A DNA stretch of 64,000 nucleotides from Daedaleopsis sinensis. Its lineage: Eukaryota > Basidiomycota > Agaricomycetes > Polyporales > Polyporaceae. The notes beneath the pieces were generated by a model that saw only the letters and a list, made by a program, of their open reading frames with translations, was not told the DNA's origin and made no database searches. The position numbers and the translations under genes were made by a program. The DNA is taken from contig CM066309.1 in NCBI GenBank assembly GCA_033807695.1, positions 1,922,001-1,986,000 of the forward strand, written 5' to 3'. Of this stretch, positions 21,594 through 31,964 are shown piece by piece (the stretch's first letter is position 1; each line of letters begins with the position of its first letter).

Positions 21594-24500
21594 ATGCCCA
21601 ACTGGACGAAAGAAACCCTTCTCTCACCCTGGTCAAAGCGGCACGATGTTCAGCTTTCTCCATCCCAGAAGTACGATAGCGCAGAGAAGGCCGACGGGCT
21701 CGATAACCTTGATAGGCACCGACCCCTTGGCGTGGTCGATCAATACGGAGACCGTCGAGCCGGCACTAGTAGCATCTACGACGCTGATCCCGACTACGAG
21801 AACATTATGGAAAGGACACCCAAGAATCACGAACGCTCTGACCCAAACCAATCGGCTAGCGATGGTGACTGGCGCGAACGACTCCAAAGAGGCGATGTCG
21901 TCGTGAGCGTGCGAGACGTGAAGAAGGCGTCCCCGGAGTGAGTCTCTCCCTAGATGCTCAGTGATATTATGAAACCTACCTATAAGGCAGCTACAAAGTT
22001 CTGCATCCTATGGTGCGTTTTTGCCTCCCCACCAGTGATTTGTGTATATTATGACTCACGAGTCGCATAGAGTCATGCATTCGCTCGCTACGTGCTACCG
22101 GTTGCAGAGAGCGAGATTAAGGAGCAAGATTGGCCCGGCAAGAAAAAAACAGAAGAGGAGAAGAAAGAGAAAGATGGCAAGCGCAAGTACGACAAGCAGA
22201 CTGGCGACGAAGAGAACGAGAAGACCCAAGGTGAGGAACGCCAAGACGAAGAGATGAGATCCGAAAGTCAGGACGACGGCATCAAGATGACGGATGATGA
22301 ACGATCCATCGCTGAGCGAGTTATCGAGGAGATGCATCTCGTCGAATCGTTCAAGAACAACATGGCAGAACCCAACGCTGAACTTGGACGGCTTGACGAA
22401 GACGCCTTGCAGCAACTCGAGAGCAGGCTCAGTATAGACGACCAGTGCGTTTTCCGCTCAAGTGATCCGAGTCGCGTTGTCTTTCTGTGTCTGACATAGT
22501 ACCAACCATTTCATACAGGAGCACTCCAGATTCATGGGTGCCGCGCTCTTCCAAGCTGTTACGTCTCACAGGGAAGCACCCGGTGAATGCGGAGGTGGAT
22601 CTCACAGAGCTCTATGATGCTGGTTTGATCACACCTACCAAGTGCGTATCTCCATGTATGCGGCTATTTATGCGGTCGTGTATGCGTTCTCTCCACCTGA
22701 AGCGTCTTCTAACAACTCTACCTTCAGGCTACACTATGTCCGCAACCATGCCGCAGTTCCTCAACTGTCATGGGAGACACATACGCTTTCCGTCTTCTCA
22801 GAGCCCCGGGGCCTTATCTCGAAGCCTAAGGAATGGTCCATGGATGAGCTTGCGTCAGGCGACTTTAGGATTATCGAGCTTCCCGTGACTTTTGGATGCG
22901 ACGGAAGTAAGTGTGCCCTTCTACCCTGTCCGTTCAGCTGACATTGATCGGGTCTGGCAGATCGGAGGAAGGAAGTTAACATGGTCAAGAAGACCGCAGC
23001 ATTCAACTGGTCAAGCGCGGGCATTTCGACGTCTGTCTGGCGCGGCATACTGATTCGCGATGTACTGCTGGCATGCGGTCTGCAGGATCAGCCTGACCAC
23101 GAGCGATGGTGTGTTTCCGTTTGATTCATCGTTACGGAATCTAGCTGACTTAAAATGGGCACAGGTACTTGAACTTTGAAGGCGCCGACGAACCGTCGGA
23201 AGGACCCTACGCCACGTCCATACCCCTCATGTATGCGATGAGCATGTCAAACGACGTCATGCTCGTCTTTGGTCAGAATGGTCGAGTGTTGCACCCAGAT
23301 CACGGATACGTACGTTCTTACAATCGCCGTCGGTTCCATGTGGATGTTGACTGCCATTTCCCAGCCGTTGCGTTCAATCATCCCTGGATTTGTCGGCGGC
23401 AGACAGGTCAAGTGGTTGAAGAAGGTATGGAGTAGCGACATCCCTTGTACTTTGTTCGGCGTACTCACCAGAGTGTCTAGATATGGGTGACGAAGGAGCC
23501 GAATCGTTCACACTATCGTAAGTCGTGAAGGGACACCGACCACGGCTCACATACTCAGAGATAGCATAGATATCTGGGACAACAGAGTTGTACCCTCTTT
23601 CATAGATTCCCGTGAACATCCGCTCGCGGACGTATTCTTCCATCTCGAGAGCACCGCATGCTACGAGCAGTGCCTTCAATCTGTCATCGTCAAGCCCGCT
23701 CACGATGAACGCGTTCCGCTGGCCAAAAAGGGCACTCTTGAAAGCACGTACCGGGTTGAAGGATATGCGTTCAACGGCGGCGGTGACCGCGTAGATCGTG
23801 TGGAACTGAGTCTGGACGGGGGAAAGACATGGCGGTATTGTTTTCGCCGGTTTGTGGACTCTCCGTTGAGGTTAGTCGAACTGCATTCTACAAGGTTGCG
23901 TCTCATTAACGTGCAATGCAGACATGGTGAGAAATACTGGGCGTGGATATTCTGGTAAGGAGGCGCGAAGGTGGACCTCGGTGCTTACTGATCATACCAC
24001 AGGCATTGCGAGGTCAAACTTCAAGAACTCGCCAGCTCACCCGAGATTGTCGTGCGGGCGCAGGACAGTAGAAAGAACTATCAGCCTGAACATATCGTTT
24101 GGTACGATTTTTGTAGACTGTGCATATAAGCGTTGTGTGTGATCCGTTGACCTGGTACCATGTAGGAATCTGATGGGCATGATGAAGTGCGTGTCATTCA
24201 TCACCTGCTTGTTGCGATTCTAATCATTTCCACTAGTAATGCTTGGTACAGGGTGCGCCCTCGACTCATACAAGATTCGGAGACCTCTCTTCCGGTCATC
24301 CAGTTCCAGCATCCAGTCGCGCCGGGCAATGGAGAGGGAGGATGGATGGTACCGCCGAAGGATCAGCAGAACGAGGGCAACGACAAGCCTGACATGAAGA
24401 TATTCTCACTCGAGGAGATTTCCAAGCACAACAACAAGGCATGCGAAGTCTTTTTTTTTAGCTCGTGATTCACTCCTCTTACTACATCACCCTCTGCAGG

Positions 24501-26099
24501 ATGACGCGTGGATCATTATGGACAACAAGGTGTATGATGTGACGTCGGTGCTGTCGTGGCATCCCGGTGGTACGAACGCGATTTTATCATACGCCGGCAA
24601 GGCTACGGTCGACGTCACGAACGAGGTTCGTCTACGAAACTGAATTTTACGCTATCGGATACGCCCTGCTCATACTCGCTGGCTCCCAGTACAAAGGCAT
24701 TCATGACAATTGTACGTGCACAAACATCGCGGGCGAAGCCTTCAGTATGCTCACATGGACATCTCCTCGTCTCTAGACGCGAACAGCAAGAGAGACGAGT
24801 GCTTGATCGGCGCGCTGTCCGAAGAAGGTGTGAAGGCCATGATGGAGGACGCCGAACGCGCGGCCAAGGAGCTCGCGAAAATGAAAGCCGAGCGCAAAGG
24901 GATCACTCTCCAGCCGGACCTTTTTACGCAAGCGAAGCTTGTCAAGCGCAAAGAGGTCTCCGCCGATACCAGGTGCGCCCGATACCGCGCTGCGTCTCGC
25001 ATTGTGGAGTAACCACTGATACAACACCATAACTACGCAGGTTGTACACATTCATGTTACCGCGCAAGCATGACGGAAGCCATGGCGTCCTCGGCCTACC
25101 CGTCGGTAGACATGTGCAGATCTCGGTGCACTTTAAGGACCAGGCGGTCATGCGCAGCTACACGCCCACCAGGCCTGTCCTTCCGAAGGAAGAGGATGGC
25201 ACGTTCGACCTGCTCGTGAAGACGTACATGCCAACCGACAATGGGCCCTTCCCGCCTGGTGGAACTATATCAAACTACCTCGACTGCATGGATCTCGGTG
25301 AGCGATGCTATGGGATCTCAGTCAAAGATCTCGGCTCATCGGTTGCTGTCGGATTAGACGAGGAAATCGACGTCCGAGGGCCAACCGGTGGGATCACGTA
25401 CAAGGGACATGGTGACTTCGACATTGAAGGGAAGCCATATCACTTCGACAAGGTCTGCGCGTGACGAAGTCGAATCTCCATGCGCGTGTATTGCATACTG
25501 ATAGCATCCGACCCGCTGTTCAGATCAATCTTGTCGCCGGAGGAACCGGCCTGACGCCCCACTGGCAGCTCATCCATGCCATTCTCTCGGACTCGAGCGA
25601 CGAAACGAAGGTGTCGCTCTTGGACAGGTCGGTACCTTTTCACTAGAGAACGTCGGATCTGACTCCATATGGCGCAACAGCAACAAGTCTCTTGAGGACA
25701 TTCTGCTGAAGGACGAGCTGCTGAAGTATGCGGACGAGAACCCGGATCGCTTCAAGATTTGGCACGTCCTCTCCAGCGAGCCGGAGGATAAAGCCTTCGA
25801 GGTGTGTAGTCAGCCGCCTCTTTGCATCGCTCGTCTGATCAATCCATCTCTGCATGACTGTGCAGTGCACCGTGGGCCACTTGAACAAGAGCGTCATGTA
25901 TGTACTCTCGCTGTAGTCTAGGTTGTGTGAGGTCATGCGCCGTGCTGACTGACGTTCGCACAGGGAGGAACACTTCTACCCCGCGAACAAAGGCGTCGGG
26001 ACGTTCCTGTGCGGACCACCTGGCTTGATCGAAAAGGGCGCGTTGCCAGGACTGAAGGAACTGGGTTTCAAGGACGGCGAGACGGTCTTCGGATTCTGA
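21594..26099 (+). CDS. niaD: Nitrate reductase (NAD(P)H), tandem copy 2
   Basis: Same reaction and architecture as copy 1, encoded head-to-tail 640 bp downstream. A 23-exon model gives 1061 aa with every phase agreeing. The N-terminus is longer (MPNWTKETLLSPWSKRHDV) and exon 3 (22071-22444) carries a Lys/Glu-rich insertion absent from copy 1. Landmarks: LRLTGKHP about 261-268, Mo-ligand Cys about 345 in FGCDGNRRKE, heme-binding His720 (HPGG) and His746 (GIH), RSYTP about 852-856, GGTGLTP about 937-943, and CGPPG 1033-1037. The HPGG motif is not split by an intron, unlike in copy 1. The donor after 24438 is GC (AAG|GCATGC); a GT donor nine bases further on would add three residues in frame. 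The C-terminal region is closer to the family consensus than that of copy 1. Confidence 0.9.
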
Positions 26100-26400
26100 A
26101 GCACAAGATCAGCATGAGATGTGATCAAAGGGACACGTGTATGTGTATGGACTACGAATTGTATGTAGCATACGAAACAGACATACAGTTGTCCAGCGTA
26201 TACATAGTCATCAGTCAGTAGATAGACCGCGACAGAAATTGCACACGGTGATGAATCCCCTCAAACAATGCAAGATCGAAACGATCTTTCAGATCGCAAG
26301 TCCAATTCGTGGTCCCGCGCGCGCACGACTTGCATTCCTGGAGTTGGAACCATACGAGCCCTGCACGAAGGGCAGGTCGCGTTATTTCCAACATCAGTCA
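26100..26400. other. Convergent 3' region
   Basis: About 300 bp between the nitrate reductase 2 stop and the stop of the minus-strand F-box gene. No gene or repeat is recognised. Confidence 0.45.
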
Positions 26401-27984
26401 TCACGCTGCAAGACAGAACTCACACAGGTTGGCCGTCCTTAGTTGCACAAGCCACAACCAGTCGTCAATCAACGGACACTCCCCGGGGCGGAAGCGATCT
26501 ATCGACTCGCGATGAGCGCATAGTGTCGCCGGCCGTGCAGAACCTTGACATATGATATCGCCGCGGATCTCTTCTAGAAAGAGGAGCTCGAGACTCGGGT
26601 GCACAGAGTTCCGCAGGCGTGGGTGGATCGTAGAAGGGAGGTCCTCAAGTTGCAGTGTCCGCAGGGCGGGGAGCTTCCGTATCTGTGCATGTACGCGCCA
26701 GGTATGGTCAGCGGGTGCCTGGCAGTCTACTAGGAGGCGGAATGGCCTACCAGTGCGAGTACGACTTCGAGGGCGTCCCCTGTCATGACTGTGTTCAAGC
26801 GCGTGTGCATGTACAACGTCGTGAGGCGGCTGGGAAGATACTCCCGGTAGAGCTCGTGGTTCTCCCAGGTGATGCACCCGAAGCTGAGCACCTCCAGACA
26901 CGGCAGCTCGGCCAGCACGGGGAGCGCCTCGTCCAGCTGCTGCTCGGCGTTGACGAACAAGCGGCGGAGCAGCTTCTTCGGGCGGAGGAAGGCGGCGATC
27001 GTCGCGCAGAAGAGGTAGTCGGCGGTGACGACGGTCAGGTGGAAGGAGGTCAGGTGCGGGAAGGCGTCCGGGGCAGCCTTCATCGCGGCGAAAACAGCCT
27101 CGGCTCCTTCGAAGATGGCGTCGAGGGAGAGAGAGGTGAGGCGAGAGGAGTGATCAAAGATATTCTGGATTCCGGGGCGGTACGGGAGATATGCCGTCAG
27201 ACTCTCCAGCGCAGGGAGAGGAGAGTTGACAGGTAATGTACAGTGTACGACGAGTTCGCGGAGGGACGCGGCGTTGCTGTCGAAGAGCCTTTGTATTTGC
27301 ACCTCGCCGGATTGATCGCCTATCTCATCTTGGCCATCGAGGTCTGCTAGGATCAGTGCAAGTTGTGTGTTGGGGCTGGGTAGAACGAAGTGCTGTGGAA
27401 ATCTCTGCGAGATCCTGGGCGATTATGACGGTAAGCGAACTGTTGCCGGACATTGAGTCGACGCTCACGTGGCTCTAAACATCTGCAGATTTGATGGTAA
27501 CGCCTCTATGATGGAGTCTGGGAGTCGGGCAGTTTGTATCGCTCGATGGCCATACCAGCAGAAAGTCTCGAGTTGTGGCAGAGCCTTCAGAGCGCCAACC
27601 AGTGCCCCTGGGCAATAAGACAATTAGCTTGATGGACGATCATGAGTCAAAGGATGACATAGATCTACCACACATGCGCGACTCCTCTTCTTCAGACCCG
27701 AACTGATGCCAGCGAACGGTCAGTGTACGGACAACACTTGCGAAGGCAGGTCGTCCGGATAGGTAGTCAAGGATCTCCCGCGTCCGCTCGTCGCCCATTA
27801 CATTGCTCTCGTCCAGCTGATACTTTAACCCGCATACTAGGGAAATCTGAGAGAACAGGGACCGGAAGGCGACATCGTGGAACGCGGTAGACACGGAGAG
27901 GAGGGTTCGTCGAGTGTGTCGCGAGCATGTGTCAACAACGAGCTGGATTATGTCCACTGGAAGCGAATTTGCGAGACCTTGCAT
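26401..27984 (-). CDS. F-box protein with a leucine-rich C-terminal region
   Basis: Probable substrate-recruiting subunit of an SCF ubiquitin ligase; target unknown. Four exons (27669-27984, 27481-27607, 26766-27414, 26401-26718) give 469 aa. The N-terminal F-box-like segment reads LANSLPVDIIQLVVDTC, then LLSVSTAFHDVAFRSLFSQI, the usual P-x-D/E-I/L-L...V-S-x-x-F/W pattern. The remainder has irregular leucine-rich stretches (ALKALPQLETFCWYG, LTSLSLDAIF, LPCLEVLSFGC, LRTLQLEDL), as in many mushroom F-box/LRR-like genes. An upstream in-frame ATG at 28023 would add 13 residues. Intron 3 is only 47 nt and was inferred from continuation of leucine-rich sequence in the last exon; if it is not spliced, the protein ends at 26730. 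The gene lies between the nitrate reductases and lactonase copy 2. Confidence 0.7.
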
Positions 27985-28265
27985 AGCGATGGAGATAAGG
28001 ACTTGTGTGCAAGTCCTTGCCACTGTAAGAGACGATGTCTTTGGACAATTTTCTGTTTCTCCAGTCGAATGGTTGTCAAAGGTGTCTGGAAATTTTGGAC
28101 AACATGTAGTAGACCGGCGGGCAAGTTTTTGTGGTCCAAGCTGAGAGCAGTTGTAAGCGTACTTACACTACTGCCAATTATTGACTACTAGTCAGTACTG
28201 AGACTGCCAAATGTTAAGCGGACCTCACGGTTTCAGAATTTAGCAAGGAGGAGGAGGCCCAAGCT

Positions 28266-28317
28266 CAAGCGCTTAAGGCCTAAGGAGGCCTTAGGAGGAA
28301 TCGATACTAAGCGCTTG
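28266..28317. repeat. Nested inverted repeat (hairpin-forming)
   Basis: Perfect 10-bp outer arms CAAGCGCTTA (28266-28275) and TAAGCGCTTG (28308-28317) enclose an inner inverted repeat AAGGCCT / AGGCCTT (28275-28281 and 28286-28292). The AGCGCT core recurs just outside. It lies in noncoding sequence between divergent genes; function unknown. Confidence 0.6.
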
Positions 28318-28732
28318 TCACTGCTTAGCGTGACACAGTGCGCTACCGGGCTGTGCGCTGCGCGAACGCCGAACAAGCTCTGCGAAGCACGACCACCATC
28401 TCTGATCTCACGACGAAATGATAATCGCTTGCAAAGCGTCCTGCTGCAGGAGTCGCGCCAAAATCTGAAAGTGTAGGAGAGTCTAGGAGAGTGCGTACGT
28501 AGGATATCAGGCATGTCTTGATTGTCCAAGCAATGAGTACATCCCAGGATCCCACAAAGGCAGTACTTGCATGTGCCCGCGCGCGCGGTAACAGGGTAAG
28601 CACCCCCAACAGCCTGTCAGCTGGTGATGATCTGATTCTCAACAACCGTCTCCGCGTGTAGCATCCGGATCCTAACGGACAAGCAACAAAGCTTACATTG
28701 AATTTGATCACAATAGGAGTTTGACCCCCACA

Positions 28733-28738
28733 TATATA
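28733..28738 (+). promoter_or_regulatory. Possible TATA box of lactonase copy 2
   Basis: TATATA lies 186 bp before the ATG at 28924; a TATAAC at about 28841 is an alternative nearer the gene. Assignment is tentative. Confidence 0.3.
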
Positions 28739-28923
28739 GCCTCACGCTATGGCTCGAATCCTTTCTTCTGCCTCCCTCCTCTTGACGATCAGGACGATCC
28801 AAAAGTTCACGACCTGGTGTTGTGACCTCTGCCACTCACTTATAACTCAGGCTACAGCTTAGATCTCAGCGCATTGCCTGGAGCATCCGCCACACGACAG
28901 CCTTTCACGCCACAAACACTACC

Positions 28924-30363
28924 ATGGTCAACTTCACGATCCTCGCCGGCGGGTATACGGCATTCATCGCTTCCTACGTCTTCGACTCGGACGCGAACAC
29001 TCTCACCCTCCTTGGCCCGAACCCCACTGGTCAGAACCCGTCCTGGCTCGCACTGCACCCGACAAACAAGAGCATCCTATAGTGCGTTCTCCTGATTGCT
29101 TAGCCTATTCTTTTCCTCAGCTTCGCGTCTTCGTGCAGTGCCACCAACGAGAACACCGACGGCGCGCTACAGTCCTTCGTCATTAAATCCGATGGACTCC
29201 TGACCGACGCCCTCTCGCACGTTAGCACGGGAGGCAATGGCCCGGCGTTTGCAATCCCACTTTCCACGGGGGAGGTCGCCGGTATGAATGTACGTGCTCT
29301 CTTCCTTCCACATGTCGCTGTCGAACTACATCCTCACGATGTGCATGCACGCGCGCGTTCTTCCGCATGTATGCGCACTTACGCCACCATCCATACGCCG
29401 CCACATGCAGTTCGGCGGAGGCAACGGCGTGTTTGTGCCCACCCAAGAAGACCCCACGCAGTTCGTTACAGGCTCGCCCGTCATCACTTTCAGTGGCCCC
29501 GCGGCGTCGAACCCACACATGGCCCTCGAGGTCGGCTCGGAGGTGTTTGTCCCGGACCTGGTACGTCTCAGCTCTCCGCATCTTCGTTCGATCGTTCTTC
29601 CCTACGCCCCACCCCCCTCACTATCCACAACACCCACACATACGTGTCAACGATCCGCGTCCGGGACACGCCATATCTCTCTTCCGTCTCTCCGTATTCG
29701 CCCCCGCCCGCTCGCTGACCGCGCCGCGCGCCTCTCTCCCTCCCACAGGGCTTGGACCGCATCTGGCGACTCGCAAAGGACGCCGCGTCGGGCTCGTACC
29801 AGATCACGGGCCAGATCGACCAAGCCCCCAAGTCCGGCCCGCGGCACATCGTCGTGCGCGGCGACCAGCTGTACACGGTGCACGAGAAGGACTCGACGCT
29901 CACGCAGCAGACGATCCCGGCCGACCCCGCCGTCTCCGCCGCGCCCGCGTCCGCGAGCCTCTCCGTCGTGCCCCCGGGGCTGCCCGCGGGCGCGTCGATG
30001 TTCGCGGCGGAGGTGCTGCTCGCGGAGGCGTCGAACGCGCCGGGCTCGCCCTTCGCGCAGCCGTTCCTGTACGTGTCGAACCGGAACCTCGGCACGCAGG
30101 ACCCGCGCGGGGACGCGATCGCGGTGTTCGCGCTCGAGCCGCAGCTGAGGCTCGTGAAGCACGTGTTCACGGGCCTCGACCAGATCCGCGGGATGCAGCT
30201 CAGCGGGGGCGGCGAGAACGCGTTTCTTGTTGCCGCGGGCGTGGAGGGCGCGGCGGGGACGGTCGTGCTGAAGCGCACGCAGGGCGGCGCGGACCTTGAG
30301 ATCGTCGCGACGAACACGGAGGTCCCGACGCGGTCGAGCTTCGTCTGGGTCGAGGACGTCTGA
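28924..30363 (+). CDS. Seven-bladed beta-propeller lactonase, copy 2
   Basis: Paralogue of the gene at 14352-15639, same family and orientation. Four exons (28924-29081, 29139-29289, 29411-29560, 29749-30363) give 357 aa. Exons 1, 2 and 3 have exactly the same lengths as in copy 1 (158, 151 and 150 nt), while the fourth intron of copy 1 is absent and the exon runs through IVVRGDQLYTVHE. Motifs shared with copy 1 are MVNFTILAGGY, NPSWLALHPTN, YATNENTDGALQSF, NPHMALEV, GPRHIVVRG, YVSNRN, QDPRGDAIAVF and HVFTGLDQIRGM. The last exon is strongly GC-biased at third codon positions, much more than copy 1. The substrate is unknown. Confidence 0.88.
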
Positions 30364-31964
30364 GCGGCGCGCGGATGGGGTCCCTAGTCGCTCGTCATGA
30401 CGCACCTTCAAGCTTCAGGTGTCGGCTCCGAGCGAGCGAGTGCCCCCGGTGCTAGTCCGTTCTGGTGATGGTGCATCGTGCGGGGCTGGAGAAGGCTGGA
30501 GAAGGTTGAAGGTTCCGTGCGGGCTATGTCAGGCCATGTCCGAGTCGGGCATGGGCTGGCTGGTGCGCTGTGGGTTCCCCCGACATATCTATAATCTGGA
30601 TCCCAGGATGCCGTCACGCGCGGATTTCGCTGTTGTTGTCGTCGTTGTTGTTCTGCATACCTTATTCTACCTTATTCTTATCCCTGTTCGACGTGGATCC
30701 CGGGAATACAAATACATTGTACATTTCTCCCGTCGCGCGGAGGCTTGCTCAGGCTAGCCATTGTTGTGCGCGTCGTTGTGTGGTGTGTGCCGTACATGAT
30801 AAGCACATATGCATATGCATATGCGTATTTGTCGTTGTCAGTGTCAGTGTGCGCGATACAGACCCCGGCGGTGCACGCACGACCGGTCCTTTTTCCCTCC
30901 AGCCTCTGGGCAACGACAACGCTAACAACAGGTGCAGGCGCAGACAAACACCCACTGTCCCTGAGGCCTGGTCGCTGCCACTGGCGTGGTTCCGGAACAA
31001 CACAACGCAGCGCAGCGCAGCGCGTTCACACCGCGCCCGGCCGTCCACGCGGGCACTCGTGGACGACATCAGCGAGTGTGTAGTGTATACATACACGTCG
31101 ATACTGATACTGGTCATGGAGTGGGTGGGCTCGACGGCTCGACGGCGCGACGGATCTCCCGGAGTCCCGCGGCCAGTCACTAGTCACTCCGCGCGCAGCT
31201 TGGCACTTGGGACTTGGGAATGGAAGCAGTCGCAGACAGAGCTCGGAGCTCGGAGCTCGGACACGCACACGCGCACGCGCAGAAGACCATGACGACGGGG
31301 CTAAACTGTAAACGTTTGCAAGGAGCCTGAGATTTGTTCAAGACTGTATGTGTACATCGATATCTGTATCTGTTCGGTCGGTCGTCGTGAGGGGTCATCT
31401 ACTATAGTCCGTGAAAGAATAACGCTTAGCAGGCGCGAGGGCGAGGGCGGCGCCGCATGTGCAAGAATGCAAGAATGCAAGAAGAGAAGGTAGCTACTAC
31501 CAGGTATCGGGCGTGCAAGATGGATATGGGGTGCGGGGGCGGGTATGAGGCGTCGAGAGTGTATGTATGGGGCGGGGGGCACTGCCCCCGGGGGGGTATT
31601 AGGCCTATGTACTAGGGCGTGCTGTACATATGTACACGTATGTTTGCGTTTGCGTTCGTATGGGGTCCGTATGGTCATCAGGATTCAGTGTCAAAGCAGG
31701 GGCAGAGGCAGAGAGAGAGAGAGAGAGAGAGGCAGAGAGAGGCAACTTCAACTTCAAGAATGGAGAGGCAAGAGGGAGAGGCAAGAGGAGAAAGCGTCAC
31801 TGGCGGGTGCGCGTTTTTGCAAGCAAGGGGCCCAAGGTGCGAGATGCGAGATGCGATATACGAGAGAATGCGAGAATGCGCGGGGGATGTGTGTCAAGAA
31901 ACCGAGGCGATTTTGCGACTCCGAGCCGGGCGTCGAGAGCGTCCCCACGCAGGCGCGCTCCGAG
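30364..31964. other. 1.6-kb intergenic region
   Basis: No recognised gene between the stop of lactonase copy 2 and the stop of the minus-strand F-box gene. It contains a (GA)n run at 31711-31731 and short GC-rich repeats; open frames here look compositional. Confidence 0.45.
31711..31731. repeat. (GA)n microsatellite
   Basis: About ten uninterrupted GA dinucleotides, flanked by GGCAGA repeats, in noncoding sequence. Confidence 0.9.

Larger units (their letters stand above)
27985..28923. other. Divergent intergenic region before lactonase copy 2
   Basis: About 940 bp with the promoters of the leftward F-box gene and the rightward lactonase. It contains the nested inverted repeat at 28266-28317 (separate entry) and no recognised gene. 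Confidence 0.45.

Noticed and set aside
29288..30299. Long plus-strand frames of 286 and 310 codons overlapping lactonase 2
   Set aside because: They are Arg/Pro/Ala-rich shadows of the GC-biased lactonase exon in other frames, without conserved sequence or plausible starts.
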